Origin: a virus
DNA: 35,814 bases
IMG/VR virus record: IMGVR_UViG_3300017749_000046
Span: 1-35,814 of that record
Direction: 5' to 3' (one strand)
Every line of letters begins with the position of its first letter. The stretch's first letter is position 1. Position numbers and translations under genes: made by a program. A model generated the notes under the pieces. The model worked only from the letters and a program-made list of their open reading frames with translations, was not told the origin of the DNA and did no database searches. This document shows positions 1 through 9,076 of this stretch, in pieces.

Positions 1-959
1 GCGGTGGTACAACTAATAAAGTTCCATTATGGACAGGTACAACTGTTTTAGGAAATTCTGAAATTGCACAAAGCAGCAGCAATATAGGAATAGGGACTAC
101 TAGTCCTGCAAATGGTAAATTACAAATTGATTCAGCAACAAATCAAATATCAATAGAAACGGGCACTTCTGGAAACGGAAGATTACAGATAGGGCATTTT
201 TCAAATGGTGCTTTTATAGGTACTTATGGAGATGATGGAGGAGTTGGTGATGTTATAAGATTTGGCACTCACTCTGGTGACGAAAGAATGCGCATAGACT
301 CTAGTGGAAACGTAGGAATAGGGACTTCGAGTCCGAGTGCCCCATTATTTTTTGGCAAAGCTGTTTATGGAGCGCCTAGCTCAGAAGATTTTTATAGAAT
401 AAAATTTAATGACCTTGGGGGGGTAAATAATGATGTTGGGGTTGGTCAACCAGACGCAAATTCTTTGGGCTTTAATGTTGAACCAGCAGGGGCTATCACT
501 TTCAATAGAGGAACTGGCGGTGAAACAATGCGCATAGACTCCACAGGCAATGTAGGAATAGGGACTACGAGTCCTTCTGTTTCTCTTGATATAAATGATA
601 CAGATGCTATTCAAGTTCCGGCGGGAACTACAGCACAAAGGCCTACTCCTGCAAATGGTATGCTAAGATATAGCACTACAGACAATCAATTTGAAGGTTA
701 TGCAGATGGTGCTTGGGGAGCAATAGCAGGCGGTGGCGGTTTACCAACCAAAACAGTAAACCAAATAACAGTTGCAAATGCTACAACTGGAACTATTACA
801 CTAAGTGTATCCCCAACAAATGAAAATTATACTGATATGTATGTATCAGGTGTATATCAAAATAAATCAACTTATACTTTATCAGGTTCTACAATAACAT
901 TAGATGGTGGTGCTTATTTTCCAAATGGCGCTATTGTAGAAGTAGTATCAACAACTTAA
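1..959 (+). CDS. Tail fibre protein with NVGIG repeats, 5' truncated
   Basis: The reading frame is open from the left window edge (first full codon at base 3), so this is the C-terminal part of a longer fibre. An internal ATG at 288 is not the true start, because coding with the same repeat pattern continues upstream of it. Three copies of a motif of the type MRIDSSGNVGIGTSSP are visible, with the NxGIG core at about 81, 309 and 549; this repeat is common in fibres of marine phages. A segment follows containing GTTAQRP and the pattern LRYSTTDNQFEGYADGAW, then a short glycine linker and a terminal beta-rich domain of about 65 residues. It is the first of four consecutive adhesin genes and ends 1 base before the next start. 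The likely role is a structural fibre at the virion surface. The receptor is unknown. Confidence 0.8.
   Translation, partial: GGTTNKVPLWTGTTVLGNSEIAQSSSNIGIGTTSPANGKLQIDSATNQISIETGTSGNGRLQIGHFSNGAFIGTYGDDGGVGDVIRFGTHSGDERMRIDSSGNVGIGTSSPSAPLFFGKAVYGAPSSEDFYRIKFNDLGGVNNDVGVGQPDANSLGFNVEPAGAITFNRGTGGETMRIDSTGNVGIGTTSPSVSLDINDTDAIQVPAGTTAQRPTPANGMLRYSTTDNQFEGYADGAWGAIAGGGGLPTKTVNQITVANATTGTITLSVSPTNENYTDMYVSGVYQNKSTYTLSGSTITLDGGAYFPNGAIVEVVSTT
81..579 (+). repeat. Three in-frame NVGIG(T/S)SP fibre repeats
   Basis: Related coding segments with cores near 81-110, 288-338 and 528-578 encode (MRIDSSG)NxGIGTxSP. The second and third share most bases, including atgcgcatagactc at their start, and are 240 bases apart; the first lacks the MRIDSSG part. 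The spacing is a whole number of codons, so these are protein-level repeats of a fibre shaft rather than regulatory repeats. Confidence 0.75.
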
Positions 960-960
960 T

Positions 961-2004
961 ATGGCAATAACTAAAGTAAGAGCTTCTGGTATAAACCTTA
1001 GTGGCAATACAAGTTATTTAAATATGCCAAAAGGAACTACCGCTCAACGACCTTCTTCTCCAACGACTGGAATGATTCGCGAAAACACCACTCTAAATAA
1101 AATAGAAGTATATAACGGTACCGAATGGCGTGCACTTAAAGAAAATGTGCCAAGTATAGAATACCTTGTATTAGCCGGTGGTGGCGGTGGCGGTGGCTGG
1201 GGCGGCGGAGGCGGAGCTGGCGGTTTATTAATTAACTCTTTTGACCCTGCTTCAGGAACAACCTATACAGTAACTGTTGGAACAGGTGGCGCAAGGGCAA
1301 CAAATAATTCATATAACACCGGTAATAACGGAAATATTTCATCTATTTCTGGATCTGGTTTAACCACTATTGAAGCAGCAGGCGGAGGCGGTGGTGGTGG
1401 TGGAACAGCCCAAACCAGCGGTAATAATGGTGGCTCAGGAGGGGGAGCTACTAATGCGCAATATGCTCCAGCCGTCTCAGGCGGAATTGCTACGCCAGCC
1501 GGGCAAGGAAATAATGGCGGTGCCTCAAGTGGTATAAACCAATATAGAGGTGGTGGAGGCGGTGGAGGTGCTGGCTCTGCTGGTTCACAAGGCAACTCTA
1601 ATGTAACAGGGACTGGCGGATATGGAGGAGATGGCTTGCAATCTAATATTACTGGTAACAATAAATATTATGCCGGAGGTGGCGGTGGTCATACTGACGG
1701 TAGAAGCGGACAAGGAAATGCCAGCGGAGTAGCTTTAGGAGGAAGCGGAGTTGGAGGAAATGGAGGTAATTATCAATATAACAACGCAGGAACAGATGGA
1801 ATAAGAGGTAGCGGTGGAGGTGGCGCATATAATTACTATGGGTACGATGCAGGCAACGGAGGTGATGGCACAGTTATAATTAAAGTACCTACAATTTACA
1901 CAATAAACGTTACGGGGTCACCAACGCTAAATCCAGATGGAGCAGTAACAGACTTTAATATATATGAATTTGGCACAGGAGGTGGAACATTTACAATAAG
2001 CTAA
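961..2004 (+). CDS. Glycine-rich adhesin-like tail protein
   Basis: A 347-residue protein. Residues 1-60 form a head shared with its neighbours: MAITKV, then GTTAQRP and the pattern GMIRENTTLNKIEVYNGTEW. Residues 67-312 are a very glycine-rich domain opening with LVLAGGGGGGG and containing a YTVTVGTGG strand. Runs of this kind are known to form packed polyglycine II helices in some phage adhesins such as S16 gp38; whether that fold applies here is inference. A short beta-rich tail ends with FGTGGGTFTIS. The stop codon shares one base with the next start (TAATG), so translation is probably coupled. The likely role is a virion-surface adhesin or fibre tip. A proline-rich frame on the opposite strand is only the complement of the glycine codons. 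Confidence 0.75.
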   Translation: MAITKVRASGINLSGNTSYLNMPKGTTAQRPSSPTTGMIRENTTLNKIEVYNGTEWRALKENVPSIEYLVLAGGGGGGGWGGGGGAGGLLINSFDPASGTTYTVTVGTGGARATNNSYNTGNNGNISSISGSGLTTIEAAGGGGGGGGTAQTSGNNGGSGGGATNAQYAPAVSGGIATPAGQGNNGGASSGINQYRGGGGGGGAGSAGSQGNSNVTGTGGYGGDGLQSNITGNNKYYAGGGGGHTDGRSGQGNASGVALGGSGVGGNGGNYQYNNAGTDGIRGSGGGGAYNYYGYDAGNGGDGTVIIKVPTIYTINVTGSPTLNPDGAVTDFNIYEFGTGGGTFTIS

Positions 2005-5000
2005 TGGCAATAACTAAAGTAATAAACGACGCGGTAGATTTAAACCAGACTAGTGATTATAGCGGGCTTAGATTACCGGTAGGTACAACAGGTAATGTGG
2101 TAGAATCTTTTACTACTGATTATTTAGTGGTAGGTAGCGGTGGAGGAACTCAAAGTGGTGGCGGTTCTAATTATCCCGGGGGCGGAGGCGCTGGAGGTTT
2201 GCGTACTTCTTATAATAATTCTACAACTACCACAAACTCATTAAGCTTCCCATCGGGTAAAACGGCTATAGCTACATATATGCTAAACAATAATGCCAAT
2301 GATGTTTCTGGAAACTATAACGGTACAGAATTTAATATTTCTTACAATACGGGAAAATATGGGGGTGCTGCGATATTTAACGGGAGTAACGCTTATATTG
2401 ATCTACCTTTAAGTACATCATCTTTATTTGATGGAAAAAATACATTGGCTGTTTCTTTTTGGTTTAAAACAACTACAACAGCAAGACAAAGAATGTTTAC
2501 TGATTATGCTCAAACAAGCAGAAACTGCGATATTACAATAGATGCTGGGCTTATTGAAGTTGTAACTGATTATAACCAAAGTACTAATCTTAAATATACA
2601 TCTACCTCAACATATAATGATAGTAATTGGCATAATGTAATTGTATCACTTGATCAATCCGCAGGACAAAGAACTATTTATATAGACGGCTCTTTGGTAG
2701 ACACTGGAACCTTATCAACAAATAGTTGGAGTGGAACTGGACAAAAAGTTACAATAGGAGCATTTTATAGTTCTTCAAGTGGATATTCCCAATATTTTGA
2801 TGGCTCAATAGATCAACTAAGAGTATATAATTCTGCTTTAGATTCTACTAATGCGTCTAATATTTATAGCAATGAAGTACAAGCGGATTCTGGAGGAGGT
2901 TCAGCGGCTGAATCAAGTTTAACACTAAGCGAAGGTGTCGCTTATGATGTTACTGTAGGTGGCGCTACTACAACAGGCGAAGATTCTACCTTTAGCACAA
3001 TAACGGCTTCAGGAGGTGGTAGATCCGGAGGTCCCGCCGCTAGCGCTTTTGGTTCTTCTGGCGGAAGTGGAGGAGGCGGAGGTGGGGACGCTTATAGTGC
3101 AGCCGGGGGAAATGGCACTTTAAATCAAGGGTATGCAGGGGGAAGTTCGGGCCCTTCGTGCAGCGGTGGTAGTTGTAGATACCCCGGTGGCGGTGGCGGT
3201 GGAGCGGCTGGTATTGGCGAAAATGCAACAACTACAACTGCGGGTAATGGAGGTGAAGGCTTAGAGGTTAATATAATAGGTGGGACTGGAAACTATTATG
3301 CTGGCGGTGGAGGCGGAAGTAGCTATTTATCGGGCGCTGGATCAGGAGGTTTAGGTGGTGGTGGTGACGGATCAGCTAGATTATCTAGTTCTGAAGCTGC
3401 AAATGATGGAGCCGCAAACACTGGTGGAGGTGGTGGTGGCGGACTAATAGCTTCATCAATCCCTGCTCTTGGAGGTTCTGGTGTAGTTATACTTCGTTAT
3501 CCTACAGCTAATGTATCTAGCTTTACAACAACAGGTACACTTAATACACCATCTACAACAGATACTTTAGCAAGTGCTACATATCCAATAACGAATACTG
3601 CATATTATAAATTAGATGGGAACGCTACAGATTCCAGTGGCAATGGAAATAATGGTGCTGAATCAAATGTAACATGGGCAAATGGTAGGTTTGATCAAGC
3701 TGCGGTGTTTAATGGCACAAATAGTTATATATATGCTTCAAATTCCGTACAACAACCAACAACAAATTATAGCATTTCGGTGTGGTCTAAATGGGATTCA
3801 AAGCCATCAGGCAGTGTTGGATTAGTTGGAAACTTTAAAACAGGTGTAAACCCTCAAGTTGGATTTGTTTTAGCTAAAGCAACTGGATCAAATGTTTTTG
3901 GGTTTTGGGCTGATGGAACTGCCACTAATGGTAATGTTCAAGGAACTACTAATTTTGTAATTAACAGATGGTATCATGTTGTTGGAACTTATGACGGTTC
4001 AAATATTAAAATATATGTAGATGGCCAGCTAGAGGGCACACAAGCATATACCGCTACCCCGGGAACTACAGATCAACCTTTAGTCATAGGTAGATGGTAT
4101 GGTAATTACAATGCGTATTATTATGATGGTCAAATTGACCAAGTACGCATATTTTCATCAGCACTTTCGAGTAGCCAAGTAACCCAACTTCACAACGAAC
4201 ATTATCAAACTAAATTTACAGATGGTTCTGATACTGCTATTGTATTTACAGAGGGAACTGGTACAGTAGCTTTTAGCGGAACTAACCCTACTCCACCTCA
4301 AGGAGCTTTAAGAACAAACACTTCATACTCTGAAGATGGATCCGCAAGCGTTATAGAACACTATAATGGTACAGATTGGAAATTTTTTTATGCTATTAAA
4401 TATTGTACAACAAACACATTAAATTTTCCTTTAGGAGCGGGATGTATTGCTTCATATAATCTAAACAACAATGTTAATGATATTGGAAATACTTATAGTG
4501 GTACAAACAACAATGTAACTTTTAATGCTTCGGGTAAGTTTGGAGCGGCGGGAGTATTTAACGGGAGTAGTTCTAATATATCTGTTACTGGATCTTTAAT
4601 TAATTCTTTAACCAGTATAAGCTATTCAGCTTGGGTATATTATAGAGGAACTGGTTCAGGACAAAGCTATGCCCACATAGTCAGTGGGGGTGCAACAAAC
4701 TCACTCGCTGCGGGTAAAGGTTCAGGAATGGCTGTGCAAAATTCTAATGATATATTATATATTTGGGCACCTAGTGGCTCTAGTTTTTCAACAACAACAT
4801 TACCCGAAAACGTTTGGACTCATTTAGCCCTTACTAATAGTGGCGGTACTGCTAAACTATATATGAACGGGAGTTTAATCCACACAGCCAGCGTTGGATC
4901 ATTAGCTTTTTCTTCCTCAAGTAATAATTTACGAATAGGAGAATATTATTATAACGGTTCTCACCATTTTTACGGAGAAATAGATCAAGTAAGAATATTT

Positions 5001-5063
5001 AATAAGGTATTGTCTGCTTCGGAAGTTACTACATTATATAATAACGAAATTGCATGCTCATAA
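2004..5063 (+). CDS. Tail adhesin with glycine-rich domain and three LamG-like lectin domains
   Basis: A 1019-residue protein with the same MAITKV head as the preceding gene. The glycine-rich domain starts near residue 40 (DYLVVGSGGG), is interrupted by a LamG/concanavalin-like domain at about 75-296, and resumes at YDVTVGGA (about 314) to end near 500 with VVILRYP. Two more LamG-like domains occupy about 533-735 and 803-1017. Each shows the family pattern: an AxFNGxxxYI strand, an NxWHNVxVSxD-like strand, a YxDG strand and the ending (D/E)GxIDQxRxxN. Between the last two lies the pattern GALRTNT...EHYNGTDW, also found in the neighbours. LamG folds commonly bind carbohydrate or protein ligands, so attachment to surface glycan is the likely role. 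The start overlaps the preceding stop by 1 base. Confidence 0.8.
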   Translation: MAITKVINDAVDLNQTSDYSGLRLPVGTTGNVVESFTTDYLVVGSGGGTQSGGGSNYPGGGGAGGLRTSYNNSTTTTNSLSFPSGKTAIATYMLNNNANDVSGNYNGTEFNISYNTGKYGGAAIFNGSNAYIDLPLSTSSLFDGKNTLAVSFWFKTTTTARQRMFTDYAQTSRNCDITIDAGLIEVVTDYNQSTNLKYTSTSTYNDSNWHNVIVSLDQSAGQRTIYIDGSLVDTGTLSTNSWSGTGQKVTIGAFYSSSSGYSQYFDGSIDQLRVYNSALDSTNASNIYSNEVQADSGGGSAAESSLTLSEGVAYDVTVGGATTTGEDSTFSTITASGGGRSGGPAASAFGSSGGSGGGGGGDAYSAAGGNGTLNQGYAGGSSGPSCSGGSCRYPGGGGGGAAGIGENATTTTAGNGGEGLEVNIIGGTGNYYAGGGGGSSYLSGAGSGGLGGGGDGSARLSSSEAANDGAANTGGGGGGGLIASSIPALGGSGVVILRYPTANVSSFTTTGTLNTPSTTDTLASATYPITNTAYYKLDGNATDSSGNGNNGAESNVTWANGRFDQAAVFNGTNSYIYASNSVQQPTTNYSISVWSKWDSKPSGSVGLVGNFKTGVNPQVGFVLAKATGSNVFGFWADGTATNGNVQGTTNFVINRWYHVVGTYDGSNIKIYVDGQLEGTQAYTATPGTTDQPLVIGRWYGNYNAYYYDGQIDQVRIFSSALSSSQVTQLHNEHYQTKFTDGSDTAIVFTEGTGTVAFSGTNPTPPQGALRTNTSYSEDGSASVIEHYNGTDWKFFYAIKYCTTNTLNFPLGAGCIASYNLNNNVNDIGNTYSGTNNNVTFNASGKFGAAGVFNGSSSNISVTGSLINSLTSISYSAWVYYRGTGSGQSYAHIVSGGATNSLAAGKGSGMAVQNSNDILYIWAPSGSSFSTTTLPENVWTHLALTNSGGTAKLYMNGSLIHTASVGSLAFSSSSNNLRIGEYYYNGSHHFYGEIDQVRIFNKVLSASEVTTLYNNEIACS

Positions 5064-5073
5064 AATAAATTAA

Positions 5074-8000
5074 ATGGCAAATACAGTAATTAACACACCA
5101 GAATTATTAAACCTTGATTCGACAACAGGAGCAACAATTTTAGCTAAGGGAACAGTTAACGAAAGACCCCCAACTCCTACTTTTAGTATAGATTATCTTG
5201 TAGTTGCCGGAGGTGGTGGTGGTGGCGGAGGCGTTAGTAGTGAATCTCCGGGCGCCGGAGGTGCCGGTGCTGTTATATATCAAGCTGCCGGATTAAATGT
5301 AATTCCTTCAAGTGAATATACTTTATATATTGCAGATGGAGGGGCAGGCGGCGGCAATAATTCTCAGGGAACAAATGGTCAAGATTCATATATATCTTTC
5401 GGTGGCTCTAATATAGTTCTTGCAAAAGGAGGCGGTGGCGGCGGTAGTTATAGCGGCCCAGGATTAGACGGCGGTTCAGGCGGTGGTGGTACTCGAGATG
5501 GAGATACAAATAGTTCACAAGCGGGGGGATCCGCTGTAACTACTAATATAGCACCAGCGGGAGCATCAATTTATGGTAATAATGGAGCAAGCGGAACTGG
5601 CACTGGAGGGTGTTCAGGAGGAGGCGGGGGTGCCGGAGAAGCCGGTAATACTGATGGAGAAGGTACAGGCGGTGATGGTGTACAAATAAATATTGACGGA
5701 AACAACTACTACTGGGGAGGCGGTGGTGGTGCATGCGGATCTGTGGGTACTGGCGGCCAAGGTGGCGGCGGCGGCGGGCCAAGAGGTGGCCAAGGAGGTA
5801 CGGGAGGTATAAATCCAGGTGTAAGTACAGGTAGTTCAGCAGATGGCGGAGGTAATGGTGGCGCTAATACTGGTGGTGGTGGTGGTGGTGGTACTAATCC
5901 TACAAGTTATCCTGGTGGTACCGGTGGATCAGGTATTATAATATTGCGTTATCCAAATACTCAAACAATAACAATAGGGAATGGGTTAACAGGTACAACT
6001 TCTACTGTAGGATCAGACAAAGTAACAACATTTACAGCTGGAACGGGAACAATAAGTTTTTCAGGAACAGTAGTAGGCGGTGACAATGATGCTACAGACG
6101 GCGCGCTAAGATTCAATACTGACACTAATAAAACAGAGTATTTTGACGGTACTGGTTGGTATGAAATAGTTGACGAATACGCGAGCGGATTTATAGGGCC
6201 AGCAACTAATTATTTTGATACAAAATTATATACAGGTAATGGCGCTACACAAGGTATAGGCGGGTATATAAATGGATCAGGGAGTTTTAACGGAAGTAGT
6301 AGTAAGGTAGTTTTACCTGTTGGATTGGGTGATAATGGAGATAGAACTCGTTCAATGTGGATTAAGGTTGGTGAATTACCAAGTTCAGGTTCTGATTTCT
6401 TTTTTTATATAGGCAATCAAGGTGCTAATGATGATTATGAAACTTTAAGAGTAAATTCAAGTGGAAATATACAACTACAAGAAAGAAATGATGCAGGTGG
6501 TTCAGGCGATTTAACATTAACGAGTTCAATTACTTTAAATGTTGGTCAATGGTATCATATCGCTTATGTGTTTAGCGGAACAAGTAGAAAACTTTACATA
6601 AATAATTCTACAACAGATGGTGCGACAGGAACAAAAAGTGGAGGTACAGTTGATAATTCGTCTTTTGCAAGTAATTTAGGTCAATTTAGAACTTTAACAC
6701 CTTCATATGATGGCTCAATAGACCAAGTAAGAATATACGGCACTGCATTAAGTTCTTCAGATGTTACAGCTCTTTATAGCGAAACAGCAGCAACTGCAAC
6801 AACTGCCGCATTCCCATCTGGGCAAACAGCTATAGCCACATATACAATGGACACCAGTGCTAATGGTCTTTTAAATACACAAGATTTAAGTACAGTTAAT
6901 TATCCAGCAGGGGCGGGGTGCATGGCACTATATGAAATGAATGGAAATTCAAATGATACTAGTGAAACATATAATGGTACACCGACTAATATTACTTATG
7001 AAGGAGGTGCATTCGATAAAGCAGCGGTGTTCGGAAGCAGTAGTAATATATTGCTTCCAAGTAATTTAATTAGTGGTACTACAGACAGCGATTATAGTGT
7101 TTCTCTTTGGGTTAAATTTGACACACTACCAGGCGCTAATTTTGTGCCTTTAATAGGCCAACTTAGCAATACGTCTGCTTTTAGATTATTATTATACCAC
7201 AATTCAGGTAGCACTTATAATGTGGGGCTTTTGAGAACATTTGGGGGTACTTATTATTACAATTCTCCGAATACAGCAATACAAGGTACTTTTAACGTAG
7301 GTCAATATTATAATGTAATAGTTACTTACCAAAGCTCAAATAAGTTAGTAAATGGTTATTTAAACGGTAATTCAATTGGCTCATATACACTTAACACAAC
7401 TGGTTCAGGGGCAGCGGGTGCGATTGCTTTAGGTACGTATAATGGCACTACTAGTTACAGTTTTGATGGTTCATTAGACCAAGTACGCATATTTAATACA
7501 GTACTTACGCAATCTCATGTTACAACTTTAGCTAGAGGTATCGCTACATCATATAGCGGAGCAGCTACAAATGTAAACTTTAATGGTCATTTAGATTTTG
7601 CACCAGATTTTACTTGGATTAAAGCTCGTGAAGCTGCTCATGATCATGTATTAGTAAACAGTATTAATGGAGCAGGTAGTAATCAAGGGCTAAGCAGTAA
7701 TGCAACCTACTACAATGGTCAATATACTGCTACATATGGTTATATTTCAAGTTTAAACTCAAATGGATTTACAGTATCTGCAGGCAGTAGCTATGCAAAT
7801 TACACTAATGTAAATAATCAAGATTACGTATCATGGAACTGGAAAGGCGGTGGTGCAGCGGTTACTAATAATGACGGTACTATAGCCAGTCAGGTTAGTG
7901 CCAATAAAGATTCTGGATTTAGTATTGTTAAATATACAGGTAATAGTACTGCAGGTGCTACTATTGGACACGGACTTTCTTCTACGCCTGAATTTATAAT

Positions 8001-8550
8001 AACAAAAGGTCTTTCAGGAACTGACCCTATTACTAATTGGAAAGTTTATAATTCTACAATAGGTAATACAAAATATTTGCACTTAAATTCTACGATAGCC
8101 GCTGCATCAGCATCAGTTTGGAATAACACTTCTCCGACATCATCTGTATTTTCACTTGGCAATTCGGCAGACAATAACGGAAATGGAACTATTTTTATCG
8201 CCTACTGTTGGCATTCAGTTGCAGGATATAGTAAGATAGGGAGTTATACAGGGACAAATGCAATTAACACAATAACAACAGGATTTGAACCAACATTTTT
8301 AATGGTAAAGTTAACAAGTGCTATTAATGGTCAGTGGGTGATGTATGATAATGCAAGGAGTCCAACAAATCCAAGAACTAAAAAATTAGCTGCAAATTCA
8401 AGTGTAGTTGAAAATGATGGAAGTTTATTAGGTGGAGATTCTGTTAATCAAGTAAATTTTACAAGCACAGGGTTTGAATTATTAGAAACAAGTGGCGCTG
8501 TTAATACAAACAAACTCAATGAAACCTACATCTATTTAGCAATTAAATAA
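5074..8550 (+). CDS. Large tail adhesin: glycine-rich, two LamG-like domains, DUF7483-like C-terminus
   Basis: A 1158-residue protein starting MANTVINTPELL. The glycine-rich domain spans about 40-294 (opens with YLVVAGGGGGG, ends with IIILRYP). Next come the shared GALRFNTDTNKTEYFDGTGW pattern (343-362), LamG-like domain 1 (about 372-567), a truncated LamG start (about 578-598), and LamG-like domain 2 (about 605-817) with SLDQVRIFN near its end. Residues about 830-1158 resemble a C-terminal domain widespread in marine phage fibres (DUF7483-like): TWIKAREAAHDH, DYVSWNWKGGG, SGFSIVKYTGN, GHGLSSTPEFII. It is preceded by an A/T-rich leader without a Shine-Dalgarno sequence. The likely role is a receptor-binding or side-fibre protein. 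It is the last and largest of the adhesin array. Confidence 0.8.
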   Translation: MANTVINTPELLNLDSTTGATILAKGTVNERPPTPTFSIDYLVVAGGGGGGGGVSSESPGAGGAGAVIYQAAGLNVIPSSEYTLYIADGGAGGGNNSQGTNGQDSYISFGGSNIVLAKGGGGGGSYSGPGLDGGSGGGGTRDGDTNSSQAGGSAVTTNIAPAGASIYGNNGASGTGTGGCSGGGGGAGEAGNTDGEGTGGDGVQINIDGNNYYWGGGGGACGSVGTGGQGGGGGGPRGGQGGTGGINPGVSTGSSADGGGNGGANTGGGGGGGTNPTSYPGGTGGSGIIILRYPNTQTITIGNGLTGTTSTVGSDKVTTFTAGTGTISFSGTVVGGDNDATDGALRFNTDTNKTEYFDGTGWYEIVDEYASGFIGPATNYFDTKLYTGNGATQGIGGYINGSGSFNGSSSKVVLPVGLGDNGDRTRSMWIKVGELPSSGSDFFFYIGNQGANDDYETLRVNSSGNIQLQERNDAGGSGDLTLTSSITLNVGQWYHIAYVFSGTSRKLYINNSTTDGATGTKSGGTVDNSSFASNLGQFRTLTPSYDGSIDQVRIYGTALSSSDVTALYSETAATATTAAFPSGQTAIATYTMDTSANGLLNTQDLSTVNYPAGAGCMALYEMNGNSNDTSETYNGTPTNITYEGGAFDKAAVFGSSSNILLPSNLISGTTDSDYSVSLWVKFDTLPGANFVPLIGQLSNTSAFRLLLYHNSGSTYNVGLLRTFGGTYYYNSPNTAIQGTFNVGQYYNVIVTYQSSNKLVNGYLNGNSIGSYTLNTTGSGAAGAIALGTYNGTTSYSFDGSLDQVRIFNTVLTQSHVTTLARGIATSYSGAATNVNFNGHLDFAPDFTWIKAREAAHDHVLVNSINGAGSNQGLSSNATYYNGQYTATYGYISSLNSNGFTVSAGSSYANYTNVNNQDYVSWNWKGGGAAVTNNDGTIASQVSANKDSGFSIVKYTGNSTAGATIGHGLSSTPEFIITKGLSGTDPITNWKVYNSTIGNTKYLHLNSTIAAASASVWNNTSPTSSVFSLGNSADNNGNGTIFIAYCWHSVAGYSKIGSYTGTNAINTITTGFEPTFLMVKLTSAINGQWVMYDNARSPTNPRTKKLAANSSVVENDGSLLGGDSVNQVNFTSTGFELLETSGAVNTNKLNETYIYLAIK
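5872..5892 (+). repeat. Perfect (GGT)7 trinucleotide repeat inside adhesin gene
   Basis: Seven uninterrupted GGT codons encode a glycine run within the glycine-rich domain. They differ from the mixed GGN codons used elsewhere in this domain. Such a tract can change length in whole codons by replication slippage without breaking the frame. Confidence 0.8.
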
Positions 8551-8565
8551 AATTAAAATAAAAAA

Positions 8566-9027
8566 ATGAAATTACCAAAAAACGGCATAGCACGCGAAAT
8601 AAGACATTATATTGGAAGTTTATTTGTATTCTTATTAATTATAGGAATAGTAGTATGGCTTGTTAAGTTTCCAGTATTAGAAACAAACAAAGAAGTTGTA
8701 ATGATGCTAATTGGAACCATTTCTGCTTCAATTGGTATTGTTATTAGCACAATTACTGGTGCCAAGCCCGATGATGTAAACGCTTTAAAAGGTGATGTAG
8801 AAAAAAAGCAATTACAGATAGATTATTTAACTAAAGCAAAAGATGATTTAGAATCTATGGTTATTAACCTTCAGAAAGAAATGCTAAAAAACCAAGACGA
8901 TGTAATGGACAAGATTATATTAAAAGCAGCATTAGACTATGATGACCGATCGGGAGCATATAAACAACTATCGTCACAAAAAAAATGCACATGCGGCAAA
9001 GACAGCTGCTCTTGTAAAGGTGAGTAA
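8566..9027 (+). CDS. Small two-helix membrane protein with coiled coil and Cys-rich tail
   Basis: A 153-residue protein that I do not recognise as a named family. A basic N-terminus precedes two hydrophobic segments (about 16-33, SLFVFLLIIGIVVWLV, and about 43-65), predicted membrane helices with a short loop. Residues 70-115 are charged and heptad-like, suggesting a cytoplasmic coiled coil. The C-terminus carries four cysteines in the motif CTCGKDSCSC, which could bind a metal or form disulphides. No signal peptidase or lipobox motif is apparent. The position after the adhesins and the membrane topology fit a lysis-associated or inner-membrane phage protein, but this is inference; a holin-like or spanin-like role is possible. 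The leader is A-rich with no Shine-Dalgarno sequence. Confidence 0.65.
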   Translation: MKLPKNGIAREIRHYIGSLFVFLLIIGIVVWLVKFPVLETNKEVVMMLIGTISASIGIVISTITGAKPDDVNALKGDVEKKQLQIDYLTKAKDDLESMVINLQKEMLKNQDDVMDKIILKAALDYDDRSGAYKQLSSQKKCTCGKDSCSCKGE

Positions 9028-9034
9028 TTACAAG

Positions 9035-9076
9035 TAATAATAAACTATAAACCTAACTAATTTTAAACCAACACCA
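9035..9076 (+). promoter_or_regulatory. A/C-rich leader without Shine-Dalgarno sequence
   Basis: The stretch directly before the ATG at 9077 contains no G from about base 9036 on and ends in aaccaacacca. There is no AGGAGG-like element. It resembles the unstructured leaders of Bacteroidota genes, and similar leaders precede the genes at 12339 and 12855. Confidence 0.4.

Noticed and set aside
81-579. NVGIG DNA repeats considered as CRISPR or attachment sites
   Set aside because: Spacing of 228 and 240 bases, in frame, with diverged bases but conserved protein; a fibre repeat explains them.
288-959. ATG at 288 as the start of the first fibre gene
   Set aside because: The frame is open and fibre-like (NIGIGTTSP, DSATNQISIETG) all the way to the left edge, so 288 is an internal methionine inside a repeat.
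1263-1661. Proline-rich open frame on the minus strand
   Set aside because: It is the complement of GGN glycine codons of the adhesin gene; proline runs mirror the glycine tracts and there is no independent start context.
5205-5895. GGN repeats considered as a CRISPR or satellite array
   Set aside because: No constant repeat with unique spacers; the repeats are codon-level glycine runs in frame.
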